Source of the DNA: Planctomycetota bacterium
Lineage (GTDB): Bacteria; Planctomycetota; UBA1135; GCA-002686595
Assembly (NCBI GenBank): GCA_029259635.1
Contig: JAJDEU010000052.1
Coordinates: forward strand, 62,001-126,000
Direction of reading: 5' to 3'
Length of the DNA: 64,000 bases
The notes under the pieces are model-generated. The model saw nothing but the letters and a program-made list of their open reading frames with translations. It did not search any database and was not told where the DNA came from. Below, in pieces: positions 56,275 through 64,000 of the stretch (position 1 is the first letter of the stretch; each line of letters opens with the position of its first letter). The position numbers and the translations under genes were made by a program.

Positions 56275-59200
56275 ATGAGCCCCGATCTGAAGAATCGACC
56301 GTATCCCCAGGTTGTTGCCGCCCCCAATTTTCCCGAGATCGAGCGCCGGATTCTGGAGCGCTGGGAGAAGGATGGCACCTTCGAGGCCTCGATCGAGAAC
56401 CGCAAGGACGCTGAGGAGTTCGTGTTCTACGACGGCCCGCCCTTCGCCAACGGCCTGCCGCACTACGGGCATCTGCTCACGGGCTATGTCAAGGACATCG
56501 TCCCGCGCTATCAGACCATGCGTGGAAAGCGCGTCGAGCGCCGCTTCGGTTGGGACTGCCACGGACTGCCCGCGGAGATGGAGGTCGAGAAAGAGATCGG
56601 CGTCTCGGGGCGCCGTGCAATCTCCGAGTACGGCATCGATAAGTTCAACGAGCACTGCCAAACGTCGGTGATGAAGTACGCGGGCGAGTGGGAGCACTAC
56701 GTCAAGCGCCAGGCCCGCTGGGTCAGCTTCGACGGGGCTTATCGCACGATGGATACGGCCTACATGGAGAGCGTCATGTGGGCGTTCAAACAGCTCTGGG
56801 ACAAAGGGCTGGTCTACGAAGACTATCGCGTCATGACCTACTCATGGGCGGCGGAGACGACGGTCTCCAACTTCGAGACGCGCATGGACAACTCCTACCG
56901 CGAGCGGCAAGACCCGGCCGTCACGGTTCGCTTTCGACTGACGCCAGAGGACGGTGATGGAGCGCCGCTCGATGTGCTCGCCTGGACGACAACGCCCTGG
57001 ACCTTGCCCTCGAACCTCGCGCTCGCCGTCGGGCCCGAGATCGAATACGCGGTCTATGAACAAGACGGCGTGCGCTTCGTGCTCGGGTCGGGAACGACGG
57101 GCAAGTACGAGAAGGAGCTCGCCGGCGCCGAACAGGTTGGCACGCTCAAAGGCACCGACCTGATCGGTCGAAGCTACGAGCCGCTGTTTCCGTACTTCTC
57201 CGGACACAAGAACGCGTTCCGTGTTTTAAGCGCGGAGTTCGTCGATACTGAAGAGGGCACCGGTGTGGTTCATATGGCGCCCGGCTTCGGCGAGGAGGAC
57301 CAGCGCGTCTGTCGCGAGAACGACATCGATTTGGTCTGTCCGGTCGACGATCGCGGCGAGTACACCGGCGAGGTGACCGACTACGTCGGACAGAATGTTC
57401 TCGCGGCGAACAAGCCGATCATTCGTCGCTTGAAAGAAGAGGGCAAGCTCGTCAAGCACGAGACCTACCTGCACAACTATCCGCACTGCTGGCGCACGGA
57501 TGAGCCGCTGATCTTCAAGGCGATGGAGTCTTGGTACGTCAAGGTCACCGACTTTCGCGACCGCATGGTTGAGCTGAACAAGAGCACGAATTGGATCCCC
57601 GAGCACATCGGCGACGGGCAGTTCGGCAAGTGGCTCGAAGGCGCGCGCGACTGGTCGATCAGTCGCAATCGCTTCTGGGGATCGCCTATCCCGGTCTGGA
57701 AGAGCGACGATCCGGCCTACCCGCGCATCGATGTCTACGGCAGTCTCGACGAGCTGGAGCGCGACTTCGGCGTCCGGCCGACCGACTTGCATCGCCCCGC
57801 GATCGACGAGCTAACACGCCCGAACCCCGACGATCCGAGCGGCAAGAGCACCATGCGCCGCGTGCCGGATGTGCTCGACTGTTGGTTCGAGTCGGGCTCG
57901 ATGCCCTTCGCTCAAGCGCACTATCCCTTCGAGAATAAGGAGTCTTTCGAGCAGCACTTCCCGGCCGACTTCATTGTCGAATACGTCGCGCAGACGCGCG
58001 GCTGGTTCTACACGATGCAGGTCTTGGCGACCGCGCTCTTTGATCGTCCGCCCTTTCAGAACGCGATCTGCCACGGCGTGGTGGTCGACAACGAGGGCAA
58101 GAAGCTCTCCAAACGCCTTCGCAACTATCCGGACCCCGAAGAGGTCTTTGAGACGCGAGGCTCGGACTCTCTGCGCTGGTTCTTGTGCTCTTCGTCGATC
58201 CTGCGCGGCGGCGACCTGCAGATCGATAAAGAGGGGACGGCCATCGGCGAAGCCGTTCGCCTGGTGATCAATCCGATCTGGAACGCGTACTACTTCTTCT
58301 GCATGTACGCGAATGCGGACGGCGTGCGAGCTCAGTGGCGCGCGGACCAACAATCGGTCTTAGATCGGTACGTCCTCGCGAAGACGCGCCAACTGGTCGA
58401 GCGAACACAGGAGTCCATGGATGCCTACGACATCCCGGGGGCTTGTGCGGAGGTGCGCAGCTTCTTGGACGCGCTCAACAACTGGTACATCCGGCGTAGT
58501 CGTTCTCGGGCGTGGAAGCACGAAGTCGACGCGGACAAGCGGGACTTCTACGACACGCTCTACACGGTGCTCGAGACTCTTTGCCGAGTGGTGAGCCCGC
58601 TCTTGCCGCTCGTTTCCGAAGAGATCTACACGTCATTGACGGGCGAGCGCAGCGTGCACTTGATGGATTGGCCGGATGCGGAAAAGCTTCCGGCCGAGCC
58701 CGAGTTGGTCGCGAGCATGGACCAGGTCCGCGGCGTCTGTTCCACGGCGCTCGGCTTGCGCGAGGAGCATCGCTTGCGCGTGCGGTTGCCGCTCGCCGCG
58801 CTGACCATCGCCGGCTCGAACTCCGAACGCCTGCTCGAGTTCGCGGACCTGATCCGTGAAGAAGTCAATATCAAGGTCGTCGAGACTTCCGAAGACATCG
58901 AGGCGCTCGGATCTTTCCAGCTCAAGGTCGATGCGCGCGCCGTCGGACCGCGTCTCGGAGAAGAGATGAAGACGGTGATGAAAGCCTCGAAGACCGGCGA
59001 CTGGAAGTCGCTGGAGGACAGGCGCGTTGAGGTCGCGGGAGTCTTGCTGGAAGAGGGCGAGTTTAGCCTCCAGCTTGTGGCGCGCGAGGGGCTCGACGGA
59101 CTTGCGGTTCAGTCGCTTAGCTCGAACGATGCGGTGGTTGGACTCAACATCGTGACGACTCCTGAGCTCGAGTGTGAGGGTGTTGCACGAGACGTTGTGC

Positions 59201-59430
59201 GCGCGATTCAGCAGGCGCGGAAGGACGCGGACCTCGCGGTCACGGACAGAATCGACCTGCGGCTCGTGGGAACCGCCGCGATCGACGAAGCGGTCAACCT
59301 GCACCTCGAGTACTTGCGCGAACAAACGCTCACCGACTCCCTCGGTTTCGGTGAGGCGAAAGAGGGCGACCGCGTCTCAACGGTAGAGCTATCGGCGGGG
59401 AACCTGCAGATCGGACTCAGCAAGAGTTGA
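56275..59430 (+). CDS. ileS: isoleucyl-tRNA synthetase, eukaryote-like (IleRS2) type
   Basis: This class I synthetase of 1051 residues has the HIGH motif as HYGH (63-66) in GLPHYGHLLTGYVKDI and the KMSKS motif as KLSKR (610-614). The length, the HYGH form and the RFGWDCHGLPAE context fit the IleRS2 group, found in eukaryotes and some bacteria and typically resistant to mupirocin. The zinc-binding C-terminal cysteines of E. coli-type IleRS are not seen. The ATG at 56275 fits the family N-terminus. It converges on the kinase gene with only 4 bases between stops. Confidence 0.94.
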   Translation: MSPDLKNRPYPQVVAAPNFPEIERRILERWEKDGTFEASIENRKDAEEFVFYDGPPFANGLPHYGHLLTGYVKDIVPRYQTMRGKRVERRFGWDCHGLPAEMEVEKEIGVSGRRAISEYGIDKFNEHCQTSVMKYAGEWEHYVKRQARWVSFDGAYRTMDTAYMESVMWAFKQLWDKGLVYEDYRVMTYSWAAETTVSNFETRMDNSYRERQDPAVTVRFRLTPEDGDGAPLDVLAWTTTPWTLPSNLALAVGPEIEYAVYEQDGVRFVLGSGTTGKYEKELAGAEQVGTLKGTDLIGRSYEPLFPYFSGHKNAFRVLSAEFVDTEEGTGVVHMAPGFGEEDQRVCRENDIDLVCPVDDRGEYTGEVTDYVGQNVLAANKPIIRRLKEEGKLVKHETYLHNYPHCWRTDEPLIFKAMESWYVKVTDFRDRMVELNKSTNWIPEHIGDGQFGKWLEGARDWSISRNRFWGSPIPVWKSDDPAYPRIDVYGSLDELERDFGVRPTDLHRPAIDELTRPNPDDPSGKSTMRRVPDVLDCWFESGSMPFAQAHYPFENKESFEQHFPADFIVEYVAQTRGWFYTMQVLATALFDRPPFQNAICHGVVVDNEGKKLSKRLRNYPDPEEVFETRGSDSLRWFLCSSSILRGGDLQIDKEGTAIGEAVRLVINPIWNAYYFFCMYANADGVRAQWRADQQSVLDRYVLAKTRQLVERTQESMDAYDIPGACAEVRSFLDALNNWYIRRSRSRAWKHEVDADKRDFYDTLYTVLETLCRVVSPLLPLVSEEIYTSLTGERSVHLMDWPDAEKLPAEPELVASMDQVRGVCSTALGLREEHRLRVRLPLAALTIAGSNSERLLEFADLIREEVNIKVVETSEDIEALGSFQLKVDARAVGPRLGEEMKTVMKASKTGDWKSLEDRRVEVAGVLLEEGEFSLQLVAREGLDGLAVQSLSSNDAVVGLNIVTTPELECEGVARDVVRAIQQARKDADLAVTDRIDLRLVGTAAIDEAVNLHLEYLREQTLTDSLGFGEAKEGDRVSTVELSAGNLQIGLSKS

Positions 59431-59434
59431 GCGC

Positions 59435-61069
59435 TTACTGATAGGTGCCGACCCACTGTTCGACGAAAGTCGCAATCGGTTCGAACCAGACACCGTCGAA
59501 CGTGCCGCCCTCGCCAAAGACGATGGGTTTACCGGTGCTGTCGCCGCCCATGGCATAGACTCCGTCCGCACGACCGCCGATCGCGTAGTAGCCCTTCGCG
59601 ATGCCACCGAAGGCGAAGTAGCCGATTGAGAGGCCACCGAGGGTGAACGCGCCAAGCGCACCTCCTCCGCTCGCGAGCGTTCCGACCGCGAGACCGCCCA
59701 GCGCGAGGAGGGCCCCGAAGGAGAGCCCTCCGAAGGAGATCAAGCCAGCGGAGAGGCCGCCGAAGGTGACGCCGCCGAGTGCGACATCTCCCATAGCGAA
59801 CCAACCTTTGGCGACACGAATTCCCGGCCGGCGGTGACGCGACCCGATATCGATGAACATGTGAACGAGGGGCAGGCCGAGGAAGGTGCGGCTCGAGATG
59901 TACTCGCCGTCGTAAGCGGCCCCGCGCATCTCGGACCACATCCGCCGGAGCGGACCGCCTTCGTTCGCTCGCGCCTCGGTGTCTTGACCGGCAGCTAGGC
60001 GACGCAAATCCTCGGCGAATTCGCCAGCGGTGGAGTAGCGCTCATCGGGTTGACGCGCCATCGAGCGCCGAACGATGGCCTCCGTGTGTACGCCGCACTC
60101 GGGGGATAGGCTTGCCAGCGCGCGCGGCACTTTGGTCTTGATCGCTTCAAGAACGGCGAGCGCGGTGCCACCTTCAAAAGGACGGCGACCGGACATCGCT
60201 TCGTAGAAGGTGACGCCGAGGCTATAGACGTCGGTGCGCCTGTCGACTTTGGCTTCGATCGTGTGGGCCTGTTCCGGCGACATGTACCAAGGCGTGCCGA
60301 TCGTGTCTCCGGACATGGAGATAGCGGGGTCGGCGTCGGCTTTGGCGAGGCCGAAGTCGGCGACGACCGCTTTGCCCTCACGGCTGAGCAGAATGTTGGA
60401 GGGCTTGACGTCCCGGTGAACGATCCCGATCTCGTGAGCGGCGTCGAGCGCCTCGGCGACACTTGCCAAGATCATGGCAATGCACTGTTCGAAGTCGTCT
60501 CCGAGAGTCGCCAACTTTGAAATGCCGGTGGCCATCGCCAGGTCTGCTGGCGACCAAGGCCGGTTCTCGGGCAGGTTGCCAAGGGCTTGCGCCAGGGTCA
60601 TGCCCTCGATGTATTCCATCGCGATGTAGTGAAACCCGAGGGCTTCGCCGACCGCGTGGATCTGAACAATATTGGGGTGGTTGAGGCGAGCAACGGCCAG
60701 ACCTTCGCGGCGGAACCGATCGATGTGGCGCTGTTCGATGGCGAGCGCCGGGCGGAGGAGCTTGAGCGCGATCGGGCGGCGAAGCTCTTCCTGCTCAGCG
60801 AGCCAGACGGTCGCCATCCCTCCGCGGCCAATCTCCTTCACGAGCCGAAAGCCATCTAAAACGGCGCCCGTCGTCAGAGGAGTCGTGGCGGAGGGTGCCT
60901 GAGCGAGGCCAACCTCGAGCATGCGCAGGCTCCGATCGAGACCCGAGCGAGCCTCCTCGGGTACGCGCGCTAAGAACCCTTCACGGTCGGGCTTCGCGCC
61001 TCGGGTCAAGCTATCGGAATACTCCGCGACCACTCGGTCCAACAGTTCTTCTAGGGCTTCAATTTCCAT
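59435..61069 (-). CDS. Ser/Thr protein kinase with C-terminal decapeptide repeats
   Basis: The 544-residue kinase has a short helical N-terminus (1-65) and a Hanks kinase domain (~73-360). That domain shows GRGGMA, Lys103, HRD (218-220), DFG (238-240) and GTPWYMSPEQ. After a linker, residues ~420-519 form about ten repeats of ten residues with the pattern (A/S)xGxxxxGG(L/I), for example SAGLISFGGL and SIGYFAFGGI. They probably fold as a beta-solenoid or a glycine-rich membrane-associated stack. It pairs with the ECF sigma factor upstream on the same strand, as often in Planctomycetota. Confidence 0.88.
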   Translation of the reverse strand: MEIEALEELLDRVVAEYSDSLTRGAKPDREGFLARVPEEARSGLDRSLRMLEVGLAQAPSATTPLTTGAVLDGFRLVKEIGRGGMATVWLAEQEELRRPIALKLLRPALAIEQRHIDRFRREGLAVARLNHPNIVQIHAVGEALGFHYIAMEYIEGMTLAQALGNLPENRPWSPADLAMATGISKLATLGDDFEQCIAMILASVAEALDAAHEIGIVHRDVKPSNILLSREGKAVVADFGLAKADADPAISMSGDTIGTPWYMSPEQAHTIEAKVDRRTDVYSLGVTFYEAMSGRRPFEGGTALAVLEAIKTKVPRALASLSPECGVHTEAIVRRSMARQPDERYSTAGEFAEDLRRLAAGQDTEARANEGGPLRRMWSEMRGAAYDGEYISSRTFLGLPLVHMFIDIGSRHRRPGIRVAKGWFAMGDVALGGVTFGGLSAGLISFGGLSFGALLALGGLAVGTLASGGGALGAFTLGGLSIGYFAFGGIAKGYYAIGGRADGVYAMGGDSTGKPIVFGEGGTFDGVWFEPIATFVEQWVGTYQ

Positions 61070-61121
61070 AGGTGTTCGAGCGTAGGGACGGCGCCGATTC
61101 GCCGAGCAATCTATTCTTTTT

Positions 61122-61284
61122 GAACTGCCTGGCTTCCGTGTGGAAAGCCCTGGCGCAGGCTCCGGCTACCACCAGACTTGCGTTCGAATCGGTCCGGCGC
61201 AGGCCCTTGAACCAGGAAAACCGTCAGAGCTCCCTACTCCGCAAGCACTTAGCACGAGCTTTCCACACGGAACCCAGTCAGTTC
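61122..61284. repeat. 163-bp element with 27-bp imperfect inverted ends (MITE-like or structured RNA)
   Basis: The left end (61122-61148) and the reverse complement of the right end (61258-61284) match at 25 of 27 bases, including 15 perfect inner bases. Similar sequences flank it (CTATTCTTTT at 61111 and CTACTCTTTA at 61285, 8 of 10 identical), which may be an old target duplication. The right end touches the stop codon of the sigma gene. It has no coding capacity. If transcribed from the sigma promoter it would fold into a long stem between the sigma and kinase messages. Confidence 0.72.
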
Positions 61285-61890
61285 CTACTCTTTATCGCGG
61301 GTCGCCCGGTCCCAGGCCTCCAGAGCCCGACGGTAGAGGGAATGTACGGCGGTTTCGGTGCGGCCCATTCGTTGCGCTGATTCCGCGGCGCTCTTGCCCT
61401 CGAATTGCCTCAATCCGATGACACGGCGATGGTCGGGTCCCAATCTCCGAAAGGCCGCGAGTAGCTGGCCCTCTTCGTCGGCACCCGCCGCTTGAGTTGC
61501 GGGACCTGGTTTGAGGCTGCGAATGTGGCTCTCCGCAGCGCCCTCTACACGGCTCCAATCCGCGCGCACGAGCGGCATCGTTCGACCGTCGCGTTTAAGA
61601 GCGCGAATGGAGCGGGCGATATCGATGACCGTGTTCCGCGAGATTCGAGCGAGCAAGGCATAGAGTTCGGCATCGCTGGGGTCGCCGGGGGAGTAAGCGG
61701 GCAGCCCTTCGGTTCTCGTTACCGCGCGCAGGTAGACCTCCTGAATCAGGTCGTCGATCTCCGTGCGGGCGAGGATCGCACGCCCGGCCAGGTGATGGAG
61801 CAACAGCCGCAAGCGATTCTCGAGTGCGACGAGCCGGCCGCCCTGGGAGGGCTCGTCAGCGGAGCAGGCGTCGTGAGAGCTTGTCGGCAT
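61285..61890 (-). CDS. ECF-type RNA polymerase sigma factor
   Basis: The 201-residue sigma-70 family protein has region 2 (EIDDLIQEVYLRAVTR) and region 4 (LLAAFRRLGPDHRRVIGLRQFEGKSAAESAQRMGRTETAVHSLYRRALE), and no region 3. The helix-turn-helix of region 4 is clear. There is no anti-sigma gene beside it; the adjacent kinase gene suggests control by phosphorylation, as proposed for sigma/kinase pairs in Planctomycetota. The DNA recognised is unknown. Confidence 0.88.
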   Translation of the reverse strand: MPTSSHDACSADEPSQGGRLVALENRLRLLLHHLAGRAILARTEIDDLIQEVYLRAVTRTEGLPAYSPGDPSDAELYALLARISRNTVIDIARSIRALKRDGRTMPLVRADWSRVEGAAESHIRSLKPGPATQAAGADEEGQLLAAFRRLGPDHRRVIGLRQFEGKSAAESAQRMGRTETAVHSLYRRALEAWDRATRDKE

Positions 61891-61951
61891 GGTACTCGGA
61901 GGGATTTGGCGTCCACACTGTGGGGCGGAGAGGCGGAATACGAGCGTGTAG

Positions 61952-61960
61952 TGCTATGCT
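61952..61960 (+). promoter_or_regulatory. candidate extended -10 promoter of the CBS-ligase gene
   Basis: TGCTATGCT has the TG of an extended -10 followed by a TATnnT hexamer, 66 bases before the start at 62026. The -35 region (GGCGGA) is poor. It lies in the 135-base divergent gap with the sigma gene, which also holds a short palindrome, CCACACTGTGG (61913-61923). Confidence 0.33.
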
Positions 61961-62025
61961 GGGCGGAGCCTTCATTGGAGGCAACCTCTGATCATCCCAC
62001 CTCTCATTCCTAATACCAGGGACAT

Positions 62026-63936
62026 ATGGGCGAGCAAGATATCTCCCTGAAAGCGGACAGCGATCGCATGCGTGCGTTCACGCGCGCTCTTCTCGATGAC
62101 GTGCAGGCCCTCCAGGAGATGCTGGATACCGGGCGGATCGAATCGGGGATCCGGAGAATCGGCGCGGAGCAGGAGCTGTTTCTCGTGGACGACAGCATGC
62201 GGCCGGCGCCGGTGGCTTTCCGGATGCTAGCGACTGAGGAGGGCAAGGAGTTCGCGCCGGAGCTGGCGCAGTTCAACCTTGAGATCAATCTGGAGCCCCA
62301 CCGACTGGGGGGCGACTGCCTCTCCAAGATGGAGTCGGAGCTCAATGAAAAGATCAACGTGGTGCGCAAGCTCGCGAAGCAGTTCGAAGCCAAGGTGCTC
62401 ATGACGGGGATTCTCCCGACGCTGGAGAAATCGCATCTCGGCCTGGAATATATGACGCCGATTCCACGCTTTCATCAGCTGAATCAGGTGATGAGCGATT
62501 TGCGCGGAGGTGACTTCCGCACGCATATCAAGGGCGTGGATGAACTCCAAGTCTTGCACGACAACGTGATGCTCGAGGCCTGCAACACGAGCTTTCAAAT
62601 CCACTTCCAAGTCGGGGGTGACGAGTTCGTCGACTTGTACAACCTGGCGCAGCTCGTCACCGCTCCGGTGATTGCAGCAGCGGTGAATTCTCCGGTCTTT
62701 CTCAAACATCGCCTGTGGAAAGAGTCGCGCGTCGCGCTCTTTCAACAATCGCTCGATGTTCGTTCCGCCGCGCACACCGCGCGCGGCCGACGCGCACGCG
62801 TCACCTTCGGCGACCGCTGGCTGGAGGGCTCGGTGCTCGAAATCTTCCGCGAGGATGTTGCGCGCTTCCGCAGCTTGCTCTCGACAGACGATCCCGAGAA
62901 GTCGCTCGATCTGCTCGCACAGGGCATCACGCCGAAGCTCAAGGCGCTCTGTCTTCACAACGGAACGGTCTACCGCTGGAATCGTCCGTGCTATGGAGTG
63001 AAAGACAATATCCCGCACCTTCGAATCGAGAACCGCACGTTGCCCGCTGGGCCGTCGGTGGTCGATGAGGTCGCCAACGCGGCCTTCTTCTACGGATTGA
63101 TGACCGCGCTCGGGGCAGAGTACGGTGACGTGCGCAAGGTGATGAACTTCGACGATGTGAAGTCCAACTTTATGGCCGCCGCGCGTTACGGCCTCAAAGC
63201 ACAACTCAATTGGATCGACGGAAAGATGCACACGGCGGGTGGCCTGATTCTCGAGCACTTGCTCCCGCTGGCGCGTCAGGGCTTGGAAGCGCAGGAGATC
63301 GACCCCGGAGATATCGACCGCTACCTCGGCGTGCTCGAAGAGCGCGTGAACCGCATGCGGACAGGTTCGCAGTGGTTGCTCGATTCGCTCTCCACGATGG
63401 CGGGGCAGTCGACTCCCGACGAGCGCTATCGCGCTGCGACGGCGGCTATGCTGGCTCGCCAAGAAGAGGGCATACCCGTCCATGAATGGGATCTGGCTTC
63501 CCTGGCCGAAGCGCCCAACTGGCAGGACAGCTTCCGCACGGTGGCCCAAGTCATGAATACGGATGTCTTCACGGTCCACCCGGAAGATCTCGTGGACCTC
63601 GCCGCCAGTGTCATGGAGTGGGAGCACATACGTCATGTTCCCGTGGAGGATACGGACGGTCGCTTAGTGGGCTTGGTCTCGCACCGTGCTCTACTGCGCC
63701 TCTTGACGAAGACGGAAATGAGCAACGATACGGTCGCCGTACACGAGATCATGAAGCCGGACCCGGTAGCCACGACACCGGAAGCTTCCACTCTCGGAGC
63801 CATCGAGACGATGAAACGTCATCAGGTCAGCTGTCTTCCTGTCGTTCGCGACGGCATGTTGGTCGGGATTGTGACGGAAGCGGACTTTATCGAAGTGGCT
63901 GGAGCTCTATTGGAAGAGAAACTACGCGAGTCTTGA
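62026..63936 (+). CDS. glutamate-cysteine ligase-like protein fused to two CBS domains
   Basis: Residues ~1-440 of this 636-residue protein follow the GCS2/YbdK-type carboxylate-amine ligase family. Examples are RIGAEQELFLVD, NLEINLEPHRLGG, CNTSFQIHFQV and RIENRTLPAGPSVVDE. Residues ~506-565 and ~572-626 are a CBS pair (VMNTDVFTVHPED..., IMKPDPVATTPEAS...). CBS pairs bind adenine nucleotides, so ligase activity may be set by the energy or adenylate state. The true product (gamma-glutamylcysteine or another gamma-glutamyl compound) is not known. The ATG at 62026 has only a weak AGGGAC upstream. Confidence 0.82.
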   Translation: MGEQDISLKADSDRMRAFTRALLDDVQALQEMLDTGRIESGIRRIGAEQELFLVDDSMRPAPVAFRMLATEEGKEFAPELAQFNLEINLEPHRLGGDCLSKMESELNEKINVVRKLAKQFEAKVLMTGILPTLEKSHLGLEYMTPIPRFHQLNQVMSDLRGGDFRTHIKGVDELQVLHDNVMLEACNTSFQIHFQVGGDEFVDLYNLAQLVTAPVIAAAVNSPVFLKHRLWKESRVALFQQSLDVRSAAHTARGRRARVTFGDRWLEGSVLEIFREDVARFRSLLSTDDPEKSLDLLAQGITPKLKALCLHNGTVYRWNRPCYGVKDNIPHLRIENRTLPAGPSVVDEVANAAFFYGLMTALGAEYGDVRKVMNFDDVKSNFMAAARYGLKAQLNWIDGKMHTAGGLILEHLLPLARQGLEAQEIDPGDIDRYLGVLEERVNRMRTGSQWLLDSLSTMAGQSTPDERYRAATAAMLARQEEGIPVHEWDLASLAEAPNWQDSFRTVAQVMNTDVFTVHPEDLVDLAASVMEWEHIRHVPVEDTDGRLVGLVSHRALLRLLTKTEMSNDTVAVHEIMKPDPVATTPEASTLGAIETMKRHQVSCLPVVRDGMLVGIVTEADFIEVAGALLEEKLRES

Positions 63937-64000
63937 AAGAGCGGCGAGTCGAACAGAGCGAAGCATCCGAGTCACGCGAGATCTCCGGACGGCACCAACG

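Noticed and set aside
62227..63636. 469-residue open frame antisense to the CBS-ligase gene
   Set aside because: It has no motif and is fully covered by a well supported gene on the other strand.

Overview
The window is a GC-rich, gene-dense stretch of a bacterial chromosome with 48 protein genes and one tRNA gene. It has no rRNA, CRISPR array, insertion sequence or phage genes. A lipoprotein-sorting ABC system (LolD plus a LolC/E-type permease), a lipoprotein and secreted proteins point to a diderm (Gram-negative) cell. An ECF sigma factor next to a Hanks-type Ser/Thr kinase, a second kinase with an FHA domain, a GldA/GldF/GldG-type ABC cluster, HEAT-repeat and prepilin-like proteins and an eukaryote-like IleRS together suggest Planctomycetota. 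Myxococcota or a related phylum cannot be excluded from sequence alone.

Layout. 1-4810: ABC transporter operon (ATPase cut by the window edge, ABC-2 permease, GldG-like and DUF4340 proteins). 4901-8895: MrfA/MrfB (YprA/YprB) DNA-repair helicase and exonuclease. 9119-12833: a dynamin-like GTPase converging on a P-loop NTPase with two inserted membrane segments; two perfect hairpins lie between them. 12938-19891 (minus): tilS, a YggS-type PLP protein, an FHA Ser/Thr kinase, a divergent purine nucleoside phosphorylase and purN. 20140-24365 (plus): gap, pgk, rpe, accD. 24470-26283 (minus): methyltransferase plus macrodomain protein. 26444-31054: panB, an SDR (minus), an OsmC protein, ribokinase, xseB, ispA. 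31423-34346: dxs and nadK. 34368-38149 (minus): lysS, lolC/E-type permease, lolD, with tRNA-Ala(GGC) upstream. 38674-44121: leuS and the two TldD/PmbA protease subunits. 44146-45814 (minus): a cupredoxin-like lipoprotein and a PuuD-like membrane protein. 45993-46718: fabG-type reductase.

46730-55718 is a seven-gene minus-strand run: two prepilin-like proteins, a large PilX-like protein with a helical C-terminal repeat, a secreted HEAT protein, a HAMP-like membrane protein, a membrane histidine kinase and a hybrid REC-HK-REC kinase. 56275-59430 is ileS of the eukaryote-like type. 59435-61890 (minus) is the sigma/kinase pair; the kinase ends in about ten decapeptide repeats. 62026-63936 is a glutamate-cysteine-ligase-like protein fused to two CBS domains.

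Most genes are housekeeping: central carbon metabolism, isoprenoid and cofactor synthesis, aminoacylation and envelope biogenesis. Short stop/start overlaps (mostly 4 bp) at nine junctions suggest translational coupling. The least ordinary material is: a 163-bp element with 27-bp inverted ends between the sigma and kinase genes (61122-61284); the decapeptide-repeat kinase; the prepilin/HEAT/histidine-kinase run; and the GTPase/NTPase pair. I saw no complete defence system or biosynthetic cluster.
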